Source of the DNA: JBBSEX01 sp038239345
Lineage (GTDB): Bacteria; Acidobacteriota; Terriglobia; Bryobacterales; Bryobacteraceae
NCBI GenBank assembly: GCA_038239345.1
Contig: JBBSEX010000063.1
Span: forward strand, 1 to 12,944
Reading direction: 5' to 3'
DNA: 12,944 nt
In this document: positions 1 through 6,227 of the stretch, in pieces
Layout of the letters: each line of letters starts with the position of its first letter
Position numbering within the stretch: the stretch's first letter is position 1
The notes under the pieces: model-generated
What the model was told of the DNA's origin: nothing
Database searches by the model: none
Seen by the model: only the letters and a program-made list of their open reading frames with translations
Position numbers and translations under genes: made by a program

Positions 1-69
1 GCGTTCTTGGGATCGCAGCCGGCGCCGGGGAGTATCGTGCATGCGCGGTTGGTCACGCCGTTGGATTAG
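1..69 (+). CDS. C-terminal end of a gene entering from the left edge
   Basis: Frame 1 is open from the first base and stops at TAG 67-69, giving 22 residues that begin AFLGSQPAPG and end LVTPLD. A terminator-like hairpin follows at 112-136 on the same strand, which fits a gene end here. The fragment is too short to assign to a family. The insertion sequence starts only a few bases after the stop, so the IS may have landed just behind this gene, or the visible stop may itself have been created near the insertion. An open frame of this length can occur by chance in GC-rich DNA, so confidence is low. Confidence 0.35.
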   Translation, partial: AFLGSQPAPGSIVHARLVTPLD

Positions 70-73
70 CATT

Positions 74-97
74 TTCTCATCGAAGGATGAGCCTGAA
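74..97 (+). repeat. IS left terminal inverted repeat
   Basis: Reads TTCTCA, six bases, then GATGAGCCTGAA. It matches the reverse complement of 1570-1592 at the outer 6 and inner 12 bases, with a one-base length difference in the centre. It also contains a small self-complementary hairpin (CTCATC-GAAG-GATGAG). Confidence 0.65.
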
Positions 98-111
98 CGA
101 TAGATCCTGAG

Positions 112-136
112 GGCCAGCGCAGCTGGCCTTTCTTTT
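112..136 (+). terminator. Rho-independent terminator-like hairpin
   Basis: A perfect 7-bp stem (GGCCAGC 112-118 with GCTGGCC 122-128) closes a GCA loop and is followed directly by TTTCTTTT (129-136). The T tract is on the plus strand, so it would end transcripts arriving from the left, such as the partial gene that stops at 69. It lies inside the left IS repeat, so it could also shield the transposase from antisense read-through. Confidence 0.6.
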
Positions 137-171
137 GGTTTTGTCTTAAGGGAAAAGGAGGACTCGTCGGA

Positions 172-293
172 GCTGTGGGAATGTGGGAAACGCGCAGCGT
201 TTTCCAAGGGCGGTGGGCAGCGGTGGGAAACCGCCTCCTCGCGCCAGCGAGGGCGGTTTTCCACGGCTGTCCACGGCCCGTCATTTCCACAGC
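172..293 (+). other. 122-nt palindromic segment, possible structured RNA or transposase-binding array
   Basis: Three nested stems are visible. The outer arms 172-183 and 282-293 pair over 12 bp. An inner hairpin pairs 185-193 with 197-205 around a GCA loop. A second pairs 223-235 with 252-264 and is capped by a further 5-bp stem, 238-242 with 247-251, around GCCA. Each of the three main stems contains exactly one non-Watson-Crick position. In each it is G·U if the plus strand is transcribed and A·C if the minus strand is. At DNA level the same stretch is an array of TGTGGGAA-like and TTTTCCAC-like words in opposite orientation, so protein binding sites within the IS are an equally good reading. 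Confidence 0.5.
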
Positions 294-307
294 GCTCGGG
301 CGAGTTT

Positions 308-1534
308 TTACGCGCTCAGTTTCGTCACTCGGGCCAGCAGTTTGCGTTTCGCTTGTTGCATCGCCAGCGCCGCTTCGGTGTCGGTTTGTTGCGCGGCAAC
401 CTGCTTCAGCCCAGCCGCGGTGGTGCCCGGCCTCAGGCACGTTTCCCAGTACGGCACTTGTCGGAGCAACTCCAGCGGCGTGGCCCATTGCCGATAGATC
501 CTCCGCCGTTTTCCGTTGGTCTCGGTCACCACCTGCGGCACCGCGCAGGGCCGATGAAAGTTGATGTACGGGTTCAGATGTTCGCGGTGAAACGCATGGA
601 CCGCCTCGGCGTGTTTGGTGGCGATGTGAGCAAAGCCGATGTGCTTGCGGATCACCGCACCGTTCTTGGCCTCTACCAGTCCGTTGTCGCCCGACCGCCC
701 CGCTCGTGACTTGGTTTGTTCGATCAGCAGCTTGCTCAATAACTTGGCCACCGTGTAGTTGATGAACTCGCTGCCGTTGTCGGAATGGAAACCGCGAATC
801 ACAAACGGAAACTGCTCCAGCATCGCTTCCAGCACCGGAATCAGCCACATTTCCGAGATGTACGGCGTGGCCGCGACGATTTCCCACTGCGTCACTTGGT
901 CCACCGCATTGATGTGATAGATGCCCTTGGCCCCATCCTGATCGCCTTGATGCACGGTGTCGATGCGCAGATATCCAGGGTTCCCGCCGGGCTGCGGCTT
1001 GCGCCGTTCGCCGATGGGGATCACCGTCGGCCGCGTCGGCTGATACGTGCGGTTGCGTTCGCGATACGCCTTCGAATTGCGCAGCCGGTACAACTGCGCC
1101 ACCGAGATTTCCGACAGGCGCTGGTAGGCGGCTTGCCCATACTCGGCGTACTCGCGTTGCAGAATGCGTTTGGTCGCCGGACCGCTCAGGTTCCCATGCG
1201 CCTGGTCCACGTAGGCCAACAGATTCATGTCGCCTGAAGTGTAGCGAGCGGCGAACTTGGTGCGCTGGTAGACCGGCTCTTTCACCCGCCCCGTTTTCGC
1301 GTACCCGCCGATCAGCCGCGTCACCTGCGCCCGGCCCAATCCGGTCATCCGAGCCAGGTAGCGCCGCACCAGCCCCTTGTCGGAACGCTTCAGATGGTTG
1401 TAGAGATGCCGGACCAGCGTCCGCTCCACCCACCCGTAAATCTCCCCGCGCTTCTGCCCGGCAAACCGCACCCCGCCACTGCCACCTAAAAACGCCCGGA
1501 TCTGCTCCAGACTGTTGGCTCCCGTATCGTCCAT
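308..1534 (-). CDS. IS transposase, rve (DDE) superfamily, DD35E
   Basis: Catalyses cut and strand transfer of the surrounding insertion sequence. From the ATG at 1534 the protein has 408 residues. The N-terminal ~150 look like helix-turn-helix DNA-binding material. The RNase H-like catalytic core follows, with the triad D192 (in YLRIDTVH), D252 (in HSDNGSEF) and E288 (in GLVEAKNG). The last two are 35 residues apart, the classic DD35E spacing. The frame is also open to a GTG at 1565-1567, which would add 11 residues. I prefer the ATG because a GGGGA lies about 12 bases upstream of it, while the GTG abuts the right terminal repeat and lacks a clear ribosome site. All three catalytic residues and the full core are present, so the gene looks intact. 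Confidence 0.85.
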   Translation of the reverse strand: MDDTGANSLEQIRAFLGGSGGVRFAGQKRGEIYGWVERTLVRHLYNHLKRSDKGLVRRYLARMTGLGRAQVTRLIGGYAKTGRVKEPVYQRTKFAARYTSGDMNLLAYVDQAHGNLSGPATKRILQREYAEYGQAAYQRLSEISVAQLYRLRNSKAYRERNRTYQPTRPTVIPIGERRKPQPGGNPGYLRIDTVHQGDQDGAKGIYHINAVDQVTQWEIVAATPYISEMWLIPVLEAMLEQFPFVIRGFHSDNGSEFINYTVAKLLSKLLIEQTKSRAGRSGDNGLVEAKNGAVIRKHIGFAHIATKHAEAVHAFHREHLNPYINFHRPCAVPQVVTETNGKRRRIYRQWATPLELLRQVPYWETCLRPGTTAAGLKQVAAQQTDTEAALAMQQAKRKLLARVTKLSA

Positions 1535-1569
1535 GCTGATGATCAATCCCCAGCATCGCCCTGCCACCC

Positions 1570-1592
1570 TTCAGGCTCATCTTGTGTGAGAA
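1570..1592 (-). repeat. IS right terminal inverted repeat, inner copy
   Basis: On the minus strand reads TTCTCA, five bases, then GATGAGCCTGAA, matching the left repeat 74-97 in inverted orientation. It lies immediately upstream of the transposase open frame. Confidence 0.65.
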
Positions 1593-1604
1593 TCCATACC
1601 TTCC

Positions 1605-1627
1605 TCCAGGCTCATCTCGCGTGAGAC
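1605..1627 (-). repeat. IS right terminal inverted repeat, outer copy
   Basis: On the minus strand reads GTCTCA, five bases, then GATGAGCCTGGA. It is a direct repeat of 1570-1592 with a 35-bp period and is slightly more diverged from the left repeat. It may be a second transposase binding site or the true outer end. Confidence 0.55.
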
Positions 1628-1888
1628 AAGAGTGGGTCCCTACGGAGAACTTACGCTGGGCTACAGTAAGAACTGGGAGACTACTCCTAACGCCGATCAC
1701 GATGTCACCCGATGTTCTAAATCCGAACCGCCCGCCCAACATTCTGTGTTGGCGGTACGCGACCAAAGAGAAATACGGGAACGCGCGTACCGCTAGTGGG
1801 AGGAGAGCTACCGTTGTCCGGGAGCCCCTGATGAGCACTGGTTCCGGGCTGAACGGGAAATCCGCGTCAGGAGCAACCCAATAGTATA
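1628..1888. other. Intergenic stretch between the IS and the MscS gene
   Basis: About 260 bases without a supportable gene. Open frames exist on both strands but none resembles a protein. The only structure I see is a pair of overlapping inverted repeats at 1732-1793. AGGAG at 1869-1873 lies 15 bases before the GTG start of the channel gene. No promoter is called with confidence; a TATAGT at 1884-1889 has no clear -35 partner. Confidence 0.5.
1732..1793 (+). repeat. Two overlapping inverted repeats
   Basis: The first pairs CCGCCCAACA (1732-1741) with TGTTGGCGG (1747-1755), with one bulged C. The second is a perfect 10-bp inverted repeat, GCGGTACGCG (1752-1761) with CGCGTACCGC (1784-1793), over a 22-base spacer. 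They share bases 1752-1755, so in RNA the two stems would be mutually exclusive. There is no T tract after either. Confidence 0.5.
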
Positions 1889-2929
1889 GTGCTCACCTCC
1901 GCTGCTCAATTCTCCAACACGCTTACAATGGCAGCCCTGTTGTTGCTCCAGCAGGGCGGTGCCGTTCCCGGGGCTACGGCGTTCAATCTCGATTCGCTGC
2001 GGGACAGCATCCAGGGCCTCGCTTCTTCCTTCCTCCACCAGATCCCGTACCTCGTCATGGGGGTTGTGGTGTTTCTGCTTTTTCTGATCGTTGCGAGGAT
2101 CGTCAGCCGGGTCTTGAGAGAGACCGGCGCCCGTACGCGGTTCCCCATAAATGTCGCTACTATTCTCGGGCGTTTGGTGTCGAGTGCGATCACAATTTTG
2201 GGCATATTCGTCGCGGCGGTGGTAGTCTTTCCCGCATTCAAACCTGGAGATTTGGTCACCGGCTTGGGCATCACGTCCGTGGCAATCGGGTTTGCGTTCA
2301 AAGACATACTACAAAACTTTTTTGCCGGCATTCTGATCTTGTGGCGCCAACCGTTCGTCGTCGGAGATCAAATTCGGTCCCACACCTTTGAGGGAACGGT
2401 AGAGGAGATCAACATGCGCTCGACGAGGATCACAACATATGACGGGGAACGGGTCATTCTGCCGAATGGTGACGTGTACGTGAATCCAATCGTAGTTTTC
2501 ACCGCCTATCCGCATCGCCGGGTCAAGTTCTCAGTCGGAATCGGGTACCCGGACTCCATCGAGAAGGCCCGAGAGATAATCCACAACGTATTGAAAACTA
2601 CCGAAGGTGTTTTCTCAGCGCCAAGTCCAGCGGTGTACCTTACCGAGCTCGCCGGATCAAGCGTCAACTTCACAGTCTATTTTTGGGTCAAAGCAGAACA
2701 GGCAGACGTTCTGGCTGTAAGCGATCGCGTGGCCACTGGCATCAAACTTGCTCTGGATGCCGCCCATATCGACATGCCATATCCTCACACAGTGTTACTC
2801 TTTCATGACCAGACGGGGACTCGAGAAGGCGACAGACAAGGGGTAGCAGGTTCCGGCGCCTACCACGGTGAATCCATTCACGACGCCCATTCTCCCGGAT
2901 CGGAAGCGGTTCGAATCCGCAAAGGCTGA
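1889..2929 (+). CDS. MscS-family small-conductance mechanosensitive ion channel
   Basis: An inner-membrane channel of this family opens under membrane tension and releases ions and solutes on hypo-osmotic shock. The 346-residue product has three hydrophobic segments near 51-73, 90-115 and 122-154. The third is the pore helix and runs into VVGDQI, the usual MscS transition to the beta domain. The beta domain at about 165-205 carries FEGTVEEINMRSTRITTYDG and LPNG. The alpha/beta C-terminal domain ends near IDMPYPHTVL, followed by a ~40-residue polar tail. Start choice is open: GTG 1889 has AGGAG 15 bases upstream, while ATG 1928 (13 residues later) has no visible ribosome site; both leave the domains whole. 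The DUF2254 gene follows in the same direction, probably co-transcribed. Confidence 0.9.
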   Translation: MLTSAAQFSNTLTMAALLLLQQGGAVPGATAFNLDSLRDSIQGLASSFLHQIPYLVMGVVVFLLFLIVARIVSRVLRETGARTRFPINVATILGRLVSSAITILGIFVAAVVVFPAFKPGDLVTGLGITSVAIGFAFKDILQNFFAGILILWRQPFVVGDQIRSHTFEGTVEEINMRSTRITTYDGERVILPNGDVYVNPIVVFTAYPHRRVKFSVGIGYPDSIEKAREIIHNVLKTTEGVFSAPSPAVYLTELAGSSVNFTVYFWVKAEQADVLAVSDRVATGIKLALDAAHIDMPYPHTVLLFHDQTGTREGDRQGVAGSGAYHGESIHDAHSPGSEAVRIRKG

Positions 2930-3037
2930 CAAAAGCATGCAAGGAAACGTCAGAGGTAAAGAGGTTAAATCCTGCGCACCCGTATTCTAGCGTTTTGGTC
3001 CACACTTCGTAGCGCCTATTGGTTCATACCCGGTGTT

Positions 3038-4258
3038 ATGGCATTGGGGGCGATTGCACTTGCATTTGGCTCAATAAAGCTGGACGAGTTCGTACGCGGC
3101 GCGGTGGAGGCAAAATTAGGCTGGGTCTATGCAGGCGGTTCAGCGGGTGCCCGAGCCGTCCTCGCAACCATTGCCGGTTCGATCATTACCGTGGCTGGCA
3201 CTACGTTCTCGATCACGATCGCGGCGTTTTCCCTTGCATCTTCCCAGTTTGGGCCACGCGTCCTGCGGACTTTCCGGCGGGATACCGGAAATCAACTCGT
3301 CCTCGGCACGTTTATCGCAACGTTTCTCTATTGTTTGCTAGTTTTGCGGACGGTTCGAGGTACCGACTCGGACACCTACGTTCCTCACCTCTCTGTGACC
3401 CTTGGAGTTGTCCTCGCCTGCTTAAGTTTGGCGGTCCTGATATTCTTCATTCATCACACGGCTGCGTCAATTCAGGTTTCCAGCCTGATCGATTCTGTCG
3501 GTAAAGAACTTGATGCGACTCTCCTCCGAAACTGTCCTGAGAGAGTACACCGAACGCATGACGAGCGCTCTGAAATACCTGCCTTAGATAACTTGCCCGA
3601 GGGCCAGACTGTCCGCGCACGTCAGCAGGGATACCTGCTACAGATCGACTACTACGGACTAACAAAGATCGCCATACGAAAGAATGGCGTTTTTCACGTC
3701 CTGATTCAACCCGGCGATTATCTCGTCGCGGGCATGCCCATCATTGTGTTCGAGCCGGGTTTGCTCGAAGAAGCGGACTGTGACGATCTCTATTCAGGCA
3801 TTTACGTCGGATCGGACCGTAGCCCCGAGCAAGACATTGAATTTGGATTCTTGCAGTTGGCGGAAATTGGCGTACGAGCCCTTTCGCCAGGCATAAACGA
3901 TCCGTTCACGGCGGTCAATTGCCTTGACCGGACTTCCGCCGCATTTTGCCTGTTTGCGGAAAGGGAGATTCCATCCGCAAATCACCTGGACGAGAATGGC
4001 AACATTCGGGTTATTGCCCGAACGGTCACATATGACCGGGTGGTGGAGGCGGCCTTTCATCACATCCATGATGCGGCAGCTCAAAATGCGTGGGTACTGC
4101 GGCATCTCGCCGAGCGGATTGAGTTTGTGCTCTCACGGATAGAGCACGTGGAAGTTCGTCGCCCGCTGGAAAAGGAGGGCTCTCTCGCATTGGCTGAGGC
4201 GGTCCGCCTCGTCGAAACGCGGCATCGTCAGAGCTCCAACGCCACCGGAATGCTTTGA
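3038..4258 (+). CDS. DUF2254 family membrane protein (5' end probably further upstream)
   Basis: Function is not established for this family. The 406 residues from ATG 3038 show hydrophobic helices near 37-70, 85-105 and 118-140, then a soluble part with LSPGINDPFTAVNCLDR (about 282-298), the motif I associate with DUF2254. The N-terminus looks short. The same frame stays open upstream to 2969 and encodes LRSAYWFIPGVM directly before MALGAI, which looks like the start of the first membrane helix. No ATG, GTG or TTG lies in that extension; the stop before it is TAA 2966-2968. Either an unusual start is used (CTG 2972, seven bases after GAGG), or a base is missing near AAA 2967-2969, which would join it to ATG 2937 and add about 33 residues. 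It follows the MscS gene and converges on the broken gene at 4265. Confidence 0.85.
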   Translation: MALGAIALAFGSIKLDEFVRGAVEAKLGWVYAGGSAGARAVLATIAGSIITVAGTTFSITIAAFSLASSQFGPRVLRTFRRDTGNQLVLGTFIATFLYCLLVLRTVRGTDSDTYVPHLSVTLGVVLACLSLAVLIFFIHHTAASIQVSSLIDSVGKELDATLLRNCPERVHRTHDERSEIPALDNLPEGQTVRARQQGYLLQIDYYGLTKIAIRKNGVFHVLIQPGDYLVAGMPIIVFEPGLLEEADCDDLYSGIYVGSDRSPEQDIEFGFLQLAEIGVRALSPGINDPFTAVNCLDRTSAAFCLFAEREIPSANHLDENGNIRVIARTVTYDRVVEAAFHHIHDAAAQNAWVLRHLAERIEFVLSRIEHVEVRRPLEKEGSLALAEAVRLVETRHRQSSNATGML

Positions 4259-4264
4259 TGTAAG

Positions 4265-4678
4265 TCAGCCAATCGGCGTTCGCACTCCGGGATCGGCTTT
4301 GGACAGACCGGCGATCACTGCGCCACGGCGGACCACAATTTTCTTGAGGGCGTTCCTGAGATTCGTATCCGAGTTTGGTCCATCAGGTTGCGCGCGTTGC
4401 TGAAAAACTCTGAAGCGCCGTGGGAAGCCCATCCATAATTGTTTCGGGTAACCTGCACGAAGACTTGATTGATTGCGCCACGCAACTGTAGAAGCTTTCC
4501 CTTTCCACCAAATGTTGCCGCTCCTGCCGAAGAGTGGACGACTCGCTTTCAGGTGGGAGGCGCGAACGTAGTGGGGTACAAAGCCGACAAAAAATGCAAT
4601 CAGAACGCCAGCAATCAGCGCGATTACTCGCCACCAGCGGCTAATGAAACCAGATCGGGATTCAGCTGCTCCGCTCAT
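4265..4678 (-). pseudogene. Small membrane-anchored coiled-coil protein, broken by three -1 frameshifts
   Basis: The start is convincing: MSGAAESRSGF, then a single hydrophobic helix (about 18-38) ending FVGFVPHYVRASHLK. After that the coding sense moves to a second frame (STLRQERQHLVERE), a third (LLQLRGAINQVFVQVTRNNY, then ASEFFSNARNLMDQ) and back to the first (SDTNLRNALKKIVVRRGAVI to the TGA at 4265-4267). Each switch equals one missing base and falls at an AAA in the minus-strand sense. Adding one A at each site gives an unbroken ~139-residue protein: one helix, a charged coiled coil, and a helical C-terminal part with the pattern ARxFF...LRxAL...RxxVIAGLxxxDP. Because three -1 shifts cancel, the naive frame stays open throughout, which hides the damage. 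I do not know the function. It may be a sequencing artefact rather than a true pseudogene. Confidence 0.6.
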
Positions 4679-4823
4679 TTAACTTCAATCCCACTGTTAT
4701 TGAGGAGCCACTGGCAAATGCAGATGCGGCTGGCGACTTTGAAAACTGGCACGAATTGAAATGTGAATGGCGGATAAACTGCGGCGTGGAGGGCTGCGAT
4801 CTCCGCTAGGATGGTCCTTTGAC

Positions 4824-5885
4824 ATGTGGCTGAACGCTCTGCTCTTCGCGGGTTCACTGATTGTTGTACTGTGGGCCTGCCAGCCGCTTGCGAAAGGACT
4901 GGACCGGTTGGGATCCAAGCTGCACCTGTCTGACGGAGCGCTCGGCATACTGGTGGCCTTGGGAGCGGACTCTCCCGAGATTTCCTCTGCAGTTGTAGCC
5001 TTATTATCGAATCAACGGGATCTGGGCGTTGGCATCGTACTGGGTTCGAATCTCTTCAATTTGGCGGCGCTCCTGGGCCTGGGAGGCGTTATCGCCGGCG
5101 AAGTAAGCGCCAGTTCCGCCGGAACCATCCTTGATGGCGCTGTTGCCATGGCGATCACGTTGATCGCGGGAGCGTTGCTCGGCGGCATTACGAGCCCGCT
5201 GACGTCAAGCATACTGATACTTCTGATTTTTGTCCCATATGTGTGTATCCTGGCTGTCGGGTCCAAAACGTTGGCTCGCCTCCCGCTGCCCACTTCGTGG
5301 AAACAGTACCTGACCCGCGCCTGCCATGACACAAAAAGAGAAATAAGCAAAATAGGAGCAGTGAATGACCAGCGCGCCCTTCAAAAGCGCGAATCTAGGG
5401 GAGAGGTTAGCGTGTCTTCGTGGGAACCCGTAGTCTGGATCTTCCCAGCAGTCTGCGCGATCATAGCGGGCAGCATGGGTCTTATAAGATCCGCTACTGC
5501 TCTGGGGCAACACTGGTTACCCCAGCCGATACTTGGCACTTTCGTGCTCGCCGCTCTCACTGGTCTGCCGAACTCGATCACGGCGATACGTCTGGCACGC
5601 AAAGGTAGCGGCGCGGCTGCTATCACGGAAACTTTTAATAGCAATACCATCAATATTTTGGTGGGCCTTCTTCTACCGGCGTTGGTCGTCGGTCAAGGCG
5701 TCCTCACCTCCCTGACTATGCTCGACATCTTCAGCCTTCTAATATTGACGGCGGTAGCGGTTGTTCTTGCGGCGCGCGCAGGCAAACTCACGCGTAAACA
5801 GGGGATCGTCCTGATCGCTCTGTATTTCGCATTTGTCGGAATTTGGATCTCGATATTCACGAGCGTCTTGTCTGCGGGCCAGTAA
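4824..5885 (+). CDS. Sodium/calcium exchanger (CaCA) family cation antiporter
   Basis: Members exchange Ca2+ or related cations for Na+ or H+ across the membrane. The 353 residues from ATG 4824 form two halves of hydrophobic helices around a polar loop at about 165-200. The first alpha repeat has GADSPE (47-52) and GSNLFN (74-79), the ion-binding acidic residue and asparagine of the family. The second has LTGLPNS (245-251) and FNSNTIN (271-277), a more divergent version in which the usual PE pair is PN. ATG 4767 would add 19 residues without a ribosome site; 4824 has AGGA 12 bases upstream and sits at the first helix. Substrate is not deducible. The gene starts divergently from the broken gene at 4265-4678. 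Confidence 0.85.
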   Translation: MWLNALLFAGSLIVVLWACQPLAKGLDRLGSKLHLSDGALGILVALGADSPEISSAVVALLSNQRDLGVGIVLGSNLFNLAALLGLGGVIAGEVSASSAGTILDGAVAMAITLIAGALLGGITSPLTSSILILLIFVPYVCILAVGSKTLARLPLPTSWKQYLTRACHDTKREISKIGAVNDQRALQKRESRGEVSVSSWEPVVWIFPAVCAIIAGSMGLIRSATALGQHWLPQPILGTFVLAALTGLPNSITAIRLARKGSGAAAITETFNSNTINILVGLLLPALVVGQGVLTSLTMLDIFSLLILTAVAVVLAARAGKLTRKQGIVLIALYFAFVGIWISIFTSVLSAGQ

Positions 5886-5886
5886 G

Positions 5887-6046
5887 GATGGAGTTATCAA
5901 GCTGTTCCGTCCATCCGTAATGAGAAATGGAAGAGACCCTTGGAGGACGTGGTCGCCAACGAGGGCATAAGAACATCGCGAACATCCAGGCGAAAGGCGT
6001 GGAAGGCGTACTCTCCGTGACGGGCAATCTACGCATTGAGAAGTAA
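5887..6046 (+). pseudogene. BON-domain remnant, 5'-truncated and frameshifted
   Basis: Directly after the antiporter stop, three successive frames give pieces that line up as the latter part of a BON domain: DGVIKLF (from 5887), then IRNEKWKRPLEDVVANEG (from 5913), then HKNIANIQAKGVEGVLSVTG ending NLRIEK and TAA 6044-6046. The pattern DGVxxLxGxVxNExxKRxxEDVV...GVxxVxNxLxI is that of BON domains, which bind phospholipid or mediate envelope association. Two -1 shifts are needed to join the pieces. The first ~40 residues expected of the domain are absent: upstream bases belong to the antiporter and do not read as BON in any frame. So it is a decayed fragment, not just a mis-sequenced gene. Confidence 0.55.
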
Positions 6047-6220
6047 GGCGTTCAGGTCCTGAGTCAGGACCGAGCCGGTCGATCTTGAGTTGATCAAGGA
6101 ACCCCGCAACAAAAGCTGGAGCATGTTCTTCCAGATTCGTTGCGCGTTTGGAGCCGATCTGCGAGATCGTGCGGTCCATGGACCTGATCCCGCACCATCC
6201 GAATATCCGTAATACGAAGA
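6047..6220 (-). other. Possible decayed minus-strand coding remnant
   Basis: In one minus-strand frame this stretch reads FFVLRIFGW, then SQIGSKRATNLEEHAPAFVA and GFLDQLKIDRLGPDS, with ordinary codon use for the first ~30 codons. It then runs on into the BON remnant without a plausible end. It lies just downstream of the stop of the YflT-like gene and has no clear ribosome site. I do not recognise a family. It could be the remains of a gene that once followed in the minus-strand series, or chance. Confidence 0.25.
6055..6071. repeat. Perfect 17-bp palindrome
   Basis: GGTCCTGA-G-TCAGGACC, eight perfect base pairs around one central base, nine bases after the BON remnant stop. There is no T tract, so a terminator is unlikely; an operator or a rearrangement scar is possible. 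Confidence 0.5.
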
Positions 6221-6227
6221 AAGCTCC

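Larger units (their letters stand above)
74..1627 (-). mobile_element. Insertion sequence with a DD35E rve-type transposase
   Basis: One transposase gene on the minus strand is flanked by inverted repeats: 74-97 on the left and two copies, 1570-1592 and 1605-1627, on the right. Each has TTCTCA or GTCTCA at the outer side and GATGAGCCTG at the inner side. The element would be about 1.52 kb if the inner right repeat is the end, or about 1.55 kb if the outer one is. I see no convincing target-site duplication beside either candidate end, so the exact boundaries are uncertain. The 210 nt between the left repeat and the transposase stop are non-coding and rich in hairpins. I cannot name the IS family from sequence alone; IS481-like or an unclassified (ISNCY-type) rve transposon are possibilities. 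Confidence 0.65.

Noticed and set aside
172..293. DnaA boxes or a replication origin, because of TTTTCCAC and ATTTCCACA words
   Set aside because: The words match the DnaA box at only about 7 of 9 positions, lie in a palindromic IS segment, and there is no AT-rich unwinding region or replication gene nearby.
1731..1761. Integron attC site, because GCCCAAC and GTTGGCG flank a short hairpin
   Set aside because: GTTGGCG does not fit the GTTRRRY core, the spacing is too short, and there is no cassette-like gene or integrase.
66..1838. 590-codon open frame on the minus strand covering the IS
   Set aside because: It overlaps the transposase in another frame, spans the IS right end, and reads as arginine- and glycine-rich nonsense; the DD35E protein in the neighbouring frame explains the region.
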